DNA from: Agromyces sp. H66 | GTDB taxonomy: Bacteria > Actinomycetota > Actinomycetes > Actinomycetales > Microbacteriaceae | Length of the DNA: 64,000 nt | Direction of reading: 5' to 3' | Assembly (NCBI RefSeq): GCF_004959775.1 | Contig: NZ_SJZG01000004.1 | Span: forward strand, 293,196-357,195 | Shown here: positions 8,425-17,209 of the stretch, one piece after another | Layout: each line of letters opens with the position of its first letter | Numbering within the stretch: position 1 is the stretch's first letter | Program-made: the position numbers and the translations under genes | The notes under the pieces: model-generated | Database searches by the model: none | What the model saw: the letters and a program-made list of their open reading frames with translations, nothing else | What the model was told of the DNA's origin: nothing

Positions 8425-9077
8425 CAGGCGTCGGTCGCGGCCGTCTCGGTCGAGGGCGCGGCGGCCCGCGCTCGGCGCCACGGCCACGACTTCTCGGCGA
8501 TGAGTCCGGGCCAGGCGCGGTGCACGCCGGCGGCCACGAGGGCTGCGACGACGGCCTTGACGGCGTCGCCGATGAGGAAGGGCAGGCTGCCGGCGGCGAT
8601 CGCCGCTCCGATGGGCATGCCGGTCACCGCGGCGAGCCACGGGATGCCCACGAGGTAGACCGCGAGGATGCCGCCGACCGCCGTCGCGACGAAAAGCGTC
8701 CAGAACCGCTGGCGAGGGGTGAGCCGCTCGGCGAGCCAGCCGATCACGAGGGCGCCGAAGATGAAGCCGAGCAGGTAGCCGCCGGTCGGCCCGACGAGCA
8801 CGCCGAGTCCGCCAGTGCCGTTCGCGAGGATCGGCAGGCCCGCGAGGCCGAGCCCGACGTACACGGTGACGGCGAGCGCACCCTTGCGCGCGCCGAGCAC
8901 GGCGCCGGCGAGCATGACGCCGAGCGTCTGCAGGGTGATCGGCACGCCGATGCCGATCGGGATCGCGCCGGGCAACGTCAGCGCGGCGATGAGGGCGGCG
9001 AAGACGGCGATCTGCGCGAGGTCGCGGGCGGAGCTGCGCACGGCGGTACGGCCGGTGGGAGTCTGGGCGACGGTCAT
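8424..9077 (-). CDS. bioY: Biotin transporter substrate-binding protein BioY
   Basis: The S component that binds biotin, 217 residues with about six membrane helices. Family landmarks are GVPITLQTLGVMLAGAVLG, YVGLGLAGLPILANGTGGLGVL and GPTGGYLLGF, all characteristic of BioY. An AAGGGGA ribosome site precedes the ATG at 9077. It is the first gene of bioYMN. The upstream 190 bases hold a small hairpin and presumably the promoter, but I cannot identify a known biotin-repressor operator there. The C-terminal tail is Ala/Arg-rich and probably cytoplasmic. Confidence 0.95.
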   Translation of the reverse strand: MTVAQTPTGRTAVRSSARDLAQIAVFAALIAALTLPGAIPIGIGVPITLQTLGVMLAGAVLGARKGALAVTVYVGLGLAGLPILANGTGGLGVLVGPTGGYLLGFIFGALVIGWLAERLTPRQRFWTLFVATAVGGILAVYLVGIPWLAAVTGMPIGAAIAAGSLPFLIGDAVKAVVAALVAAGVHRAWPGLIAEKSWPWRRARAAAPSTETAATDA

Positions 9078-9102
9078 CGTTCCCCTTGGGTTCGTGGGCG
9101 TT

Positions 9103-9118
9103 CGAGCCGAAGGGCTCG
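9103..9118. repeat. Short inverted repeat upstream of bioY
   Basis: CGAGCC-GAAG-GGCTCG forms a 6-bp stem with a tetraloop, 26 bases before the bioY start. It could be part of the leader or a regulator site. No other structure is seen in the 190-base gap between bioY and tdk (9078-9266). Confidence 0.35.
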
Positions 9119-9266
9119 TGAACTCACGCTACGAAGGGCGGGGGAGCGGCTTCTCGATCCGGCCGTACAAGAATCGGCGACGGATTTTGGAACGCGGATG
9201 CCGCGGCCCCGACTCGCGGCTCCCGCGCGATGAAGCTGTCCGCGAGGCCCAATCCGACGCGACGCA

Positions 9267-9857
9267 TCACGCGGAGCGGCGGCCTCGTCCGCCGAAGTGC
9301 CGCCGACAGCGTGCCTGGTACGACTCGATGCCGCCGACGTGCTCGGTGGTCGCGATTCGAGCGTCCGCGATTTCGTCGGCGACGACGCGCTGATGGAATG
9401 CGGCGTCCTGCCCGCAGACAGCGCACACGGCGGTGAGCTTCGTCACGTCCTCGGCGAGCGCCATGAGCGACGGGAGGGGTTCGAAGGGGCGGCCGTCGAA
9501 TGTCACGCAGAGACCGGCGACGACCACCGACATCCCGGTGAGCACCAGCCTGTTCACCGCTGGGACGAGTTCCGGCCCGAAGAACTGGGCCTCGTCGATT
9601 GCCAGGAGGTCCAACTCGCGATCGCCGACGAGGTCCACCAGCGACTCGACGTCGGGCACTGACCGGGACGCGATGCTGAGCCCCGAGTGCGAGGCCACCC
9701 AGCCCGCGGCGTGCCGATCGTCGAGCGCGTGGTTGGCGACCTCGACGGCGAGTCCGGCAAGTTGCGCGCGGCGCACCCGCCGCAGCAGCTCCTCGGACTT
9801 GCCGGCGAACATCGGCCCGCAGACGACCTGGAGCCGGCTGTTCGGGTTCCTGGGCAT
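9267..9857 (-). CDS. tdk: Thymidine kinase (type II)
   Basis: Salvage enzyme that phosphorylates thymidine with ATP, 196 residues. It has the P-loop CGPMFAGKSEELLRRVRRA near residue 13, the Walker-B-like LLAIDEAQFFGPEL near residue 86 whose Glu is the catalytic base, and the lasso-region substrate contact GGIESYQARC. Structural zinc is probably held by the cysteines in TAVCAVCG and the C-terminal YQARCRRHF. The length matches the family. No clear ribosome site precedes the ATG at 9857. The downstream biotin operon is unrelated. Confidence 0.94.
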   Translation of the reverse strand: MPRNPNSRLQVVCGPMFAGKSEELLRRVRRAQLAGLAVEVANHALDDRHAAGWVASHSGLSIASRSVPDVESLVDLVGDRELDLLAIDEAQFFGPELVPAVNRLVLTGMSVVVAGLCVTFDGRPFEPLPSLMALAEDVTKLTAVCAVCGQDAAFHQRVVADEIADARIATTEHVGGIESYQARCRRHFGGRGRRSA

Positions 9858-9880
9858 GGGTCAGAGCCGGCGCCCGAACC

Positions 9881-10312
9881 TCAGGCGGCGCGGACCTCGA
9901 GGTCGGACGACTGGCCGATCGACGGCAGCGACGCGGCATCCGTCTCGGTGTCGTCGGCGACGACCGGGTCGGCCCACACGACGAGGGGGGCCGGCACCCA
10001 GCTGAGGGCGAGCGGCTCGTTCTCGGCCGGCACCACGACGGCGACGGACTCGCGCTCGTCGAGCACCGTGCGGGTGAGCTCGGCCGCGATCTGGTGCGTG
10101 AGCATCGCGTGGAAGATCTGGTCGGTGTCCTGCTCGGTGCGACGCACGAGCGACCAGGCGCCGCCCGGACCGATGAACTCGCTGAGCTTCGCATTCAGCA
10201 GTTCGAAGAGGTGTTCGCCACGCAGGTCCGCCGCGGTGGGGCGCGGCGCAGTGGCGGCGGCGTGGGCGGAGGCCTGGGCTGCGAGCCTCGCTCTGCGCCA
10301 GCGGCGGAACAT
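9881..10312 (-). CDS. Hypothetical protein next to tdk
   Basis: A 143-residue soluble protein with a basic, Ala-rich start (MFRRWRRARLAAQASAHAAA), a central helical part (GEHLFELLNAKLSEFIGPGGAW) and an acidic C-terminus. It contains no catalytic motif I recognise. An AGGGG ribosome site precedes the ATG and codon use matches neighbouring genes, so it is probably expressed. The gap to tdk is only 23 bases, so the two may share a message (this gene first). No function can be assigned. Confidence 0.68.
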   Translation of the reverse strand: MFRRWRRARLAAQASAHAAATAPRPTAADLRGEHLFELLNAKLSEFIGPGGAWSLVRRTEQDTDQIFHAMLTHQIAAELTRTVLDERESVAVVVPAENEPLALSWVPAPLVVWADPVVADDTETDAASLPSIGQSSDLEVRAA

Positions 10313-10486
10313 CGGTGACCCCTCTCGGTGGCGTTCGGGCCGTGCGGTTCGGGCCGCACGGTCGGTCTCTTTCAGTCTCGGGCCTCGACTCGCGGATCGC
10401 GGCTGACACGCCGCGTTCGCCGGCTTGCGCGGCGAAGGTCGGAGCGCCGACGGTCGGAGCGGTGGCGAGGACCTTCGGCGAGCCTG

Positions 10487-10675
10487 CTACTCGCCGAGCT
10501 CGGCGCGCTTGGCCTCGTCGGCGACGGTGCCGATCGCGATGGCGAGGCTCGCGGCCCAGGCGACCCACATCAGGATGAGGCGCCAGTCCCGCGGGCCGGC
10601 GATGGTGGCCTTGACGACCCCGATGGCGCCGAAGATCGAACTGATCACTGCTCCGCTGAAGAGGTACTTGCGCAT
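10487..10675 (-). CDS. Small membrane protein
   Basis: A 62-residue protein with two hydrophobic segments (YLFSGAVISSIFGAIGVV and LILMWVAWAASLAIAIGTV) joined by a charged KATIAGPRDWR loop, ending in a charged AKRAELGE tail. It looks like a two-helix membrane hairpin. A TAGCGT box lies 6 bases before the ATG, so the message may be leaderless. The family is not recognised. It lies head-to-head with the TetR regulator gene, about 110 bases away. Confidence 0.62.
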   Translation of the reverse strand: MRKYLFSGAVISSIFGAIGVVKATIAGPRDWRLILMWVAWAASLAIAIGTVADEAKRAELGE

Positions 10676-10743
10676 GCGGCAACGCTACCCGCTCGCCTCC
10701 GACGACCGGGAGCGCCGACTGGGAGTCGACCGTGAATCTGCCC

Positions 10744-10779
10744 GATCGGTCAGAGTCTGACCGATCGGTCAAGTAGGCT
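10744..10779 (+). promoter_or_regulatory. TetR-type operator and -10 box
   Basis: TGACCGATCGGTCA at 10758-10771 is a perfect 14-bp palindrome. An additional GATCGGTCA half-site at 10744-10752 forms a second inverted repeat with TGACCGATC across a 5-base spacer. TAGGCT at 10774-10779 is a -10 box 7 bases before the TetR start codon. The arrangement fits negative autoregulation and joint control of the MMPL/YhgE genes downstream. Confidence 0.75.
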
Positions 10780-10786
10780 CGCAGAC

Positions 10787-11392
10787 ATGCCCACCGATGC
10801 CCCCACGCCGTCACGCGTGCGCGCGAGCGACGAGCTCCGCCAGGTCGCCCTCGAGCAGTTCTCGACCATCGGATTCGCCGCGAGTTCGCTGCAGCACATC
10901 GCCGATCAGGCCGGATACTCCAAGTCCAGCGTGCTCTACCACTACTCCTCCAAGGAGGCCCTGCTCGAGGCGGCCATCGGCCCCGCGATCGACGCCCTCG
11001 AAGCGCTGCTCGGCGACTTCGTCGCGAGCGGCCGCTCCGTCGAGGCGCGCGCGGAGTTCATCGAGCGGTTCGTCGACTTCCTCCTCGGCAACCGGCTCGC
11101 GGTGCACACCTTCGTGAACCAGGGCCAGTCACTGCCCGGCGTCCCCGTGATCGAACGGGCGAACACGGCGATCCGCGGCCTCGCCGACTCGATCTGCGAA
11201 GCGGATGCCCCGCTCAGCGAGCAGATGCGCTTCGGCGTCGCGCTCGCCGGTGCGGCCTACACGCTCGTCGCGGGCGCCACGTTCCTCGAGCAGGGCCGGC
11301 GCGCCGAGGCCGACGACGCCGACGTCCGGGCCGCGCTGATCTCCGTGCTTTCCGAACTGCTCATCCCGGCCGACGGCCGCACGACCCGATAG
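10787..11392 (+). CDS. TetR/AcrR-family transcriptional regulator
   Basis: A 201-residue repressor. The N-terminal helix-turn-helix is seen as VALEQFSTIGFAASSLQHIA followed by the recognition part SKSSVLYHYSSKEALLEAA (residues about 18-66). The C-terminal helices form the ligand-binding domain, rich in Ala/Leu with no recognisable ligand signature. The start is placed at the ATG 7 bases after a TAGGCT -10 box. It is the first gene of a probable three-gene unit with the MMPL exporter, which begins 8 bases after its stop, and the YhgE protein. It probably represses this unit through the palindrome directly upstream. Confidence 0.9.
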   Translation: MPTDAPTPSRVRASDELRQVALEQFSTIGFAASSLQHIADQAGYSKSSVLYHYSSKEALLEAAIGPAIDALEALLGDFVASGRSVEARAEFIERFVDFLLGNRLAVHTFVNQGQSLPGVPVIERANTAIRGLADSICEADAPLSEQMRFGVALAGAAYTLVAGATFLEQGRRAEADDADVRAALISVLSELLIPADGRTTR

Positions 11393-11400
11393 GCCGCGCC

Positions 11401-14289
11401 ATGGCACTGCTCCTCCACCGGATCGGACGATTCGCCTTCCGACGGGCGTGGCTCGTCATCATCGCCTGGGCCGTGGCCCTCGCCGCCCTCCTCGGGGCCG
11501 GCATCGGCCTCGGCGGCCAGCTCCAGGAGTCCTACGCCATTCCGGGCACCGAGTCCCAGGACGCGATCGACCAGCTCGCCGCCGTGTTCCCGCAGACGTC
11601 GGGCGCCTCGGCGAAGGCCGTCGTCGAAGCGCCCGACGGGGCATCCGTCGAGTCCGGGTCCTACCGCGACGCGATCACCGCCATGGAGGGCGAGCTCGAA
11701 CAGGTCGACGGCGTCGCGAGCGTGCTCGGGCCGTTCGACGAGTACGCGGGCGACCAGGTCTCGGGCGACGCGCGCACCGCGTACATCCAGGTGCAGTTCG
11801 ACACCCCGACGACCGGCGTCACCGACGACTCGATCGACGCCGTGGTCGCGACCGGCGACATCGGCCGGGACGCGGGTCTCACCGTGGCGTTCGGCGGCGA
11901 GGTGTTCCAGGACACGACCTTCGGCCTCACCATCACCGAGGTCTTCGGCGTGCTGTTCGCCGGCGTCGTGCTGCTCATCACGTTCGGGTCGCTGCTGTCG
12001 GCCGGGATGCCGCTCGTCACCGCCCTCGTCGGCGTGGGCGCGACCTTCGGCGGCATCTCGCTCGTCGCGGCATTCGCGACGGTCTCGAGCACGGCGCCGA
12101 TGCTGGCCGTCATGATCGGCCTCGCCGTGGGCATCGACTACGCCCTGTTCATCCTGTCGCGGCACCGCACGCAACTCGCGCGCGGGCAGGATCCCGAGGC
12201 CAGCGCCGCCGAGGCGGTCGCCACCGCGGGCGGCGCCGTCGTCTTCGCGGGCCTGACGGTCATCATCGCGCTGCTCGGCCTCCTCGTCGTGGGCATCCCG
12301 TTCCTCAGCGTCATGGGCATCGCCGCGGCGTTCGCCGTGCTCATCGCCGTGCTCGGCGCCGTCACGCTCCTGCCCGCCCTCCTCGGCGTGTTCGGGAAGC
12401 GGCTCATCCCGAAGCCCGGCAGCCGCGCCCACCGTCGTGCGAACGCCGACGACGACCGCGGCAAGCACACCATGGGCCGTCGCTGGGTCGACCTCGTGCT
12501 GAAGGCGCCCGTCGTGTTCGTGGTGCTCGTCATCGGCCTGCTCGGCACGGCGGCGATCCCCGCCGCCAGCCTCGACCTGAACCTGCCGAGCGGGGCGTCC
12601 GAACCCGAGGGCTCCACGCAGCGCGAGGCCTACGAGATGATCGAGAACGGCTTCGGGCCCGGCTACAACGGCCCGCTCATCGTCACCGTCGACATCACGC
12701 AGACGACCGACATCTTCGACGACCTCGACGCCGTCGGCGCGCGCATCGACGAGCTCGACGGCATCGCGTACGTGGGCAAGGGGCTGCCGAACGAGACGGC
12801 CGACACCGCCATCATCCAGGTGATCCCCGAGAGCGCCCCCGACGCCCCCGAGACGAAGGTGGTCGTCGAGGAGATCCGTGACCTCGCGCCTGAGATCGCC
12901 GCCGACTACGGCACGCCGATCGCCGTCACCGGCTACACGGCCGTGACCATCGACATCTCGAACCGCCTCAACGACGCGCTCGTGCCGTTCGCGCTCATCG
13001 TCGTGGGGCTGTCGATCCTGCTGCTGCTCCTCGTGTTCCGGTCGATCTTCGTGCCGGTCAAGGCCGCGCTCGGATTCCTGCTCTCGGCGTTCGCCGCCAT
13101 CGGCGCCACGGTCGCCATCTTCCAGTGGGGCTGGTTCGCCGACCTCCTGCACATCCAGCCCGGGCCGATCCTGAGCTTCCTGCCGATCCTGCTGCTCGCG
13201 GTGCTGTTCGGCCTCGCCATGGACTACGAGGTGTTCCTCGTCTCCGGCATGCGCGAGGAGTTCGTGAAGACCCGCGAACCGCGCGCGTCGATCGTGCACG
13301 GCTTCCAGCACGCCGCGCGCGTGGTGACCGCCGCCGCGCTCATCATGTTCTTCGTCTTCTTCGCCTTCGTCCCCGAAGGTTCGGGGGTCATCAAGGGCAT
13401 CGCGTTCGCGCTCGCCGTGGGCGTCGCCTTCGACGCGTTCCTCGTGCGCATGACGTTCGTGCCCGCCGCCATGGCGCTCGCCGGACGCGCGGCCTGGTGG
13501 CTGCCGACGTGGCTCGACAAGCGGCTGCCCGACGTCGACATCGAGGGCGAGGGGCTCCGCTCGCACCTCGAGCGGGCGGAGTGGGCCGCCGGGCGCCCGG
13601 CCGCCGTCAACCTCGACGACGGCATGTTCGGCCTCCCGGATCGGCCCATCGGCCCGCTCACGGTCGACGTGCCCGCCGGCGGCGTGCTCGTCGTGCGCGG
13701 CGAGGCGGTCGACCGCCGGGTCGTGGCCGCCACCCTCGCCGGTCGGCTCGCACCCGTATCGGGCCGTCTCGCGGTGCTGGGGCATCCGCTGCCCACCGCG
13801 TCGAAGGCCGTCATGCGCGGCGTCGCCATCGCCGAACTGCCGACGGATGCCGCGACCGGCGGCAGCGTGGGCGAACTCGTGGCCCGCCGCCTCGACGCCA
13901 CCGGCCCGTGGTACCGCGTCGCCCCGTCGAACCGCGTCGTGCGGTCGTGGGTCGAGCGCGCCGCCGACGCCGCCGGACACGGACCCGACGGCCCCCGCTT
14001 CACCGTGGACACCCCGATCGCCGCCCTCGGCGCCGAGGCCCGCGCGCTCGTCGCCGTCGCCGCAGCGCTCGCCGAGCGTCCGAAGGCCGTGTCGATCGAC
14101 CTCGACGACGACCCCGGCTCGGCGAGCGTCGAGCTCTGGCGCGCGCTCGCGCGTCTCGTTCCCGCATCGGTGACGATCATCGTCGGACTCGGCGCGTCGG
14201 CCGTGGCACCCGATGCCGCCCCCGAACTCGCCGCACGCGGCATCCGCACCATCGAACCCGTCTCGTCCCTGCAGGAGGTCGCCCGATGA
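11401..14289 (+). CDS. MMPL-family exporter with C-terminal pseudo-ABC domain
   Basis: A 962-residue RND-type exporter. Residues about 1-705 form the usual two MMPL halves, each with a membrane helix, an extracytoplasmic loop and a helical bundle. The proton-relay motifs are GLAVGIDYALFILSRHR in the first half and FGLAMDYEVFLVSGMREE in the second. Unusually, residues about 725-962 add a domain laid out like an ABC ATPase: IGPLTVDVPAGGVLVVRGEAV, then RLAPVSGRLAVLGHPLP, then ALGAEARALVAVAAALAERP and KAVSIDLDDDPGS. The Walker A Gly-Lys-Ser/Thr is missing, the signature reads LGAEA and Walker B lacks the normal Asp-Glu-Pro, so it should not hydrolyse ATP. The stop overlaps the yhgE-like start (ATGA). 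Substrates may be lipids or toxic compounds. Confidence 0.88.
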   Translation: MALLLHRIGRFAFRRAWLVIIAWAVALAALLGAGIGLGGQLQESYAIPGTESQDAIDQLAAVFPQTSGASAKAVVEAPDGASVESGSYRDAITAMEGELEQVDGVASVLGPFDEYAGDQVSGDARTAYIQVQFDTPTTGVTDDSIDAVVATGDIGRDAGLTVAFGGEVFQDTTFGLTITEVFGVLFAGVVLLITFGSLLSAGMPLVTALVGVGATFGGISLVAAFATVSSTAPMLAVMIGLAVGIDYALFILSRHRTQLARGQDPEASAAEAVATAGGAVVFAGLTVIIALLGLLVVGIPFLSVMGIAAAFAVLIAVLGAVTLLPALLGVFGKRLIPKPGSRAHRRANADDDRGKHTMGRRWVDLVLKAPVVFVVLVIGLLGTAAIPAASLDLNLPSGASEPEGSTQREAYEMIENGFGPGYNGPLIVTVDITQTTDIFDDLDAVGARIDELDGIAYVGKGLPNETADTAIIQVIPESAPDAPETKVVVEEIRDLAPEIAADYGTPIAVTGYTAVTIDISNRLNDALVPFALIVVGLSILLLLLVFRSIFVPVKAALGFLLSAFAAIGATVAIFQWGWFADLLHIQPGPILSFLPILLLAVLFGLAMDYEVFLVSGMREEFVKTREPRASIVHGFQHAARVVTAAALIMFFVFFAFVPEGSGVIKGIAFALAVGVAFDAFLVRMTFVPAAMALAGRAAWWLPTWLDKRLPDVDIEGEGLRSHLERAEWAAGRPAAVNLDDGMFGLPDRPIGPLTVDVPAGGVLVVRGEAVDRRVVAATLAGRLAPVSGRLAVLGHPLPTASKAVMRGVAIAELPTDAATGGSVGELVARRLDATGPWYRVAPSNRVVRSWVERAADAAGHGPDGPRFTVDTPIAALGAEARALVAVAAALAERPKAVSIDLDDDPGSASVELWRALARLVPASVTIIVGLGASAVAPDAAPELAARGIRTIEPVSSLQEVAR

Positions 14290-16229
14290 GCACCAAGCTC
14301 TCCCGGCTCTTCGGATCCACCCCGTCCCAGCGCCGCGTGCGCTACGGAATCCTGGTCGCCGCCGTCGTCGCCGTGCCGCTCGCCGTGGCCGGCCTCGTCT
14401 CAGGCGCGTTCGTCGGCGCCGACGACAACATGGAGTCGATTCCCGCGGTCGTCGTGAACAACGACGAGATGGTGACCCTCTCGCTGCCCGACGGCACCGA
14501 GCAGCCCGTGCTCGCGGGCCGCCTGCTCGTGACCGAGCTCACCGACCCCGACACCGCGGGCTTCGACTGGACGATCTCGAACGACGAGGAGGCCGCCGAA
14601 CTCCTGGCCGCGGGCGACGCCTACGCGGTGCTCACGATTCCTGAGGACTTCTCGGCCTCGGTGACGTCGCTGTCGGGCGACGAGCCCACCAAGGCGAACC
14701 TCGACATCCGCACCGACGACGCGCACGGGTACCTCGCGGGCTCGGTCGCGCAGTCGGTGGGCGACGCGATGACCACGACGTTCGGCCGGGAGCTCACCCA
14801 ACAGTACCTCGAGGGCTTCTACGCGAACCTCGCGGCGCTCGGCGGCTCGCTCGGCGACGCCGCCGACGGCGCGGCGCAGGTCTCGTCGGGCGTCGGCTCG
14901 CTCGCGGGCGGCCTCGGCGAGCTCTCGAACGGCGTCGCGCAGTCCGCCGCCGGGGCGACCGAGCTCGCGAACGGGGCGACCGCCTACGCCGACGGCGTGG
15001 CGCAGTACACGAACGGCGTCGACGGCATCGCCGGCGGCCTCGGCGAGCTGAACGCCGGTGCGGCGGGCCTCGACGGGCTCTCCGACGGGTGGGACCAGTA
15101 CGTCGGCGTCATCTCCCAGGTCTCGGGTCAGCTCACCGGTGCCGTCACCGAGCTCGACGCGTACCTCGCGGCGAATCCCGAGATCCTCGAGCAGTACCCC
15201 GACCTGGCCACCTACCTCGGCTACGTCGACCAGGTCGAGCAGGGCGTCTCCCAGTTCGCCACGGGCGGGCAGACGCTCGCGGCCGAGACCCGCTCCGCCA
15301 TCGACGGCATCCAGGGCGGCATCTCCGGCCTCGCCGGCGGCGCCGCGGAGCTCTCGGCGGGCTCGGCCGGTATCCGCGACGGCGGGTACGGCATCGCCGG
15401 CGGCGTCGGCGAGCTCGCCGCAGGACTGAACCAGCTCTCCAGCGGTGCTGCGGATGCCGCGGGCGGCGCCACCGAGCTGGCGGGCGGCGCAGCCGCGCTC
15501 GCCGACGGCCTCGCCACGGGTGCCGAGGAGGCGAAGGCGCTCACCGACATCGACGCGGAGGCGACCGCCGACGTCGTCGCCGAACCCGTCACCTCGACCA
15601 CCGAGCGCGACAACGAGATCGGCACGATCGGGGAGGTCATCGGCATGCTGTTCGCGCCGATCGGGCTGTGGCTCGGGGCGATGGCGATGTTCCTCGTGTT
15701 CCGTCCGTTCGGGCGCGAGGCGCTGCGGAGCACCGCATCCACGGGCGGTCTCGTGGTCCGCACGCTCACCCGCGCCGGCGCGGTGGCCCTCGCGCAGGCG
15801 GTCGCGGTCGTGCTGCTCCTGCACGGTGCACTCGGCGTCGCCTGGACGCTGCTGCCCCAGACGTTCGCCTTCGCGGCGCTGCTCGCACTCGCCTTCACCG
15901 CCGTGCACGCCTTCCTCACGGCGTGGCTCGGACGGGCCGGCATGCTCGTCTCGCTCGTGCTCGTGGCGCTGCAGCTCGCGGCATCCGGCGGGCTCTACCC
16001 GATCGAGGTGCTGAGCGGCCCGTTCCAGGCGATCAGCCCGTTCCTGCCGCTCACCTGGGCAGTGCAGGGCATGCAGCTCATCGTGGCCGGCGCCGGCGGC
16101 GCCGCGGTTGCGACGGCAGCGGGAATGGTGGCGCTGTTCGGACTCGTCGGCGTCATCGGCACGGCCGTCGTGGTGGGCCGACGGCGGGGCATCCGCTCGA
16201 TCGGCCTCGCCGCGACCGCGCTCGGGTGA
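14286..16229 (+). CDS. YhgE/Pip-family membrane protein
   Basis: A 647-residue YhgE/Pip domain protein, related to ABC-2-type permeases. A membrane helix at residues about 20-42 is followed by a conserved extracytoplasmic part (AVVVNNDEMVTL, WTISNDEEAAELLAAGDAYAVLTIPEDFS). A long central region is built from heptad-like repeats rich in Gly, Leu and Ala (such as LAGGLGELSNGVAQSAAGATEL), probably an elongated extracellular helical hairpin. Five or six C-terminal helices follow from about residue 455, with GLYPIEVLSGPFQAISPFLPLTW. The start ATG overlaps the stop of the MMPL gene, indicating tight coupling, and the fused pseudo-ABC domain may be its partner. Confidence 0.88.
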   Translation: MSTKLSRLFGSTPSQRRVRYGILVAAVVAVPLAVAGLVSGAFVGADDNMESIPAVVVNNDEMVTLSLPDGTEQPVLAGRLLVTELTDPDTAGFDWTISNDEEAAELLAAGDAYAVLTIPEDFSASVTSLSGDEPTKANLDIRTDDAHGYLAGSVAQSVGDAMTTTFGRELTQQYLEGFYANLAALGGSLGDAADGAAQVSSGVGSLAGGLGELSNGVAQSAAGATELANGATAYADGVAQYTNGVDGIAGGLGELNAGAAGLDGLSDGWDQYVGVISQVSGQLTGAVTELDAYLAANPEILEQYPDLATYLGYVDQVEQGVSQFATGGQTLAAETRSAIDGIQGGISGLAGGAAELSAGSAGIRDGGYGIAGGVGELAAGLNQLSSGAADAAGGATELAGGAAALADGLATGAEEAKALTDIDAEATADVVAEPVTSTTERDNEIGTIGEVIGMLFAPIGLWLGAMAMFLVFRPFGREALRSTASTGGLVVRTLTRAGAVALAQAVAVVLLLHGALGVAWTLLPQTFAFAALLALAFTAVHAFLTAWLGRAGMLVSLVLVALQLAASGGLYPIEVLSGPFQAISPFLPLTWAVQGMQLIVAGAGGAAVATAAGMVALFGLVGVIGTAVVVGRRRGIRSIGLAATALG

Positions 16230-16257
16230 CGCCGGTCGGCGACTCGCCGACCGGCGG

Positions 16258-17124
16258 TCAGTCCTCGTGCCGGTGGCCCGGGAGGATCGCCTCGATCGCC
16301 CGTCGCGACTTCGTCACGACGCGGCGTCGACGGGTCGGCCGGGTGTGCCGGCGGGCGAACTCGAGGGTCTCGCGGAGCAGCTCCAGCCGTTCGCGCTCGC
16401 TCTTCGCCTTGCGCGTGTTGACCTCGGCGACGATCGAACCGGTCCAGCCCCGCGCGGTGAGCATCTCGAGCACCTCGGCGACGGGTTCGTGGCCGTGACC
16501 CGGCAGCAGGTGCTCGTCGAAGATCTGTCCCTCGCCGATCGCGCCCGATCCGTCGCACAGGTGCACGTGCCGCAGGCGGTCGCCGAGGTCGTTCGCGAAC
16601 TGCAGGCTGTCGACGCCCGAGAGCGCCGCGTGCGAGAAGTCGAGCGTGACCGCGTCGCAGTCCATGATGCGCGGGTCCCAGCCGGGCGCGTAGGCCTTCA
16701 TGTTCCGCCCCGCCGCGCGCCACGGGAACATGTTCTCGACGGCGATCTCGACGTCGTACTTCTCCGAGATCTCGCGGACGATGGTGAGGAAGTTCGACGC
16801 GTACGTCGACTGCCAGCGGAACGGCGGATGCACCACCACGCTCTCGGCGCCGACCGCCGCCGCGAGCTCGGCGGTGCGGTCGAGCTTCACGCGCGGATCC
16901 CGGCCCCACACGAAATGCGTGAGCAGCAGCACGGGCGCGTGGATCGAGAGGATCGGCAGCGAGTAGCGACGCGAGAGCTCGAGCAGCGGCTCGGGCTGCT
17001 GCGTCGACTCCTCCTGCGTGACCATGATCTCGATGCCGTCGTAGCCCGCGAGCTTCGCGAGTCGGAAGGCGTGCTCGGGCTCGAGCGGGTAGACGCAGGT
17101 GGTGCTCATGCCGATGCGGATCAT
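16258..17124 (-). CDS. Sugar phosphate isomerase/epimerase family (AP endonuclease 2 fold)
   Basis: A 288-residue TIM-barrel protein of the xylose isomerase-like/AP endonuclease family 2 superfamily. It begins IRIGMSTTCVYPLEPEHAF; putative metal ligands are in SIHAPVLLL, VVVHPPFRW, EIAVENMFPW, LDFSHAALSG, HVHLCDG and SIVAEVNTRK, giving the usual His/Glu/Asp set. These enzymes isomerise sugars or cleave abasic DNA; the substrate is open. The C-terminal 35 residues are basic. TAGACT lies 8 bases before the ATG at 17124, so the message may be leaderless. The gene is divergent from otsAB, about 85 bases apart, and convergent with the yhgE-like gene. Confidence 0.82.
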   Translation of the reverse strand: MIRIGMSTTCVYPLEPEHAFRLAKLAGYDGIEIMVTQEESTQQPEPLLELSRRYSLPILSIHAPVLLLTHFVWGRDPRVKLDRTAELAAAVGAESVVVHPPFRWQSTYASNFLTIVREISEKYDVEIAVENMFPWRAAGRNMKAYAPGWDPRIMDCDAVTLDFSHAALSGVDSLQFANDLGDRLRHVHLCDGSGAIGEGQIFDEHLLPGHGHEPVAEVLEMLTARGWTGSIVAEVNTRKAKSERERLELLRETLEFARRHTRPTRRRRVVTKSRRAIEAILPGHRHED

Positions 17125-17209
17125 CAGACCGCAGTCTATCCGCGGACCCTGAGGGTCGGCGGGGGGCTGTTAGCCTGAACGGAGCGCGAGGAGGAGGGAC
17201 ATCCGCCAC

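Noticed and set aside
9078..9266. A biotin-repressor operator or riboswitch upstream of bioY
   Set aside because: Only a 6-bp hairpin is visible; nothing matched a known biotin operator closely enough.
11257..13980. A 907-codon open frame antisense to the MMPL gene
   Set aside because: Extreme Gly/Asp/Arg/His composition and no domain; a shadow of high G/C third positions in the MMPL reading frame.
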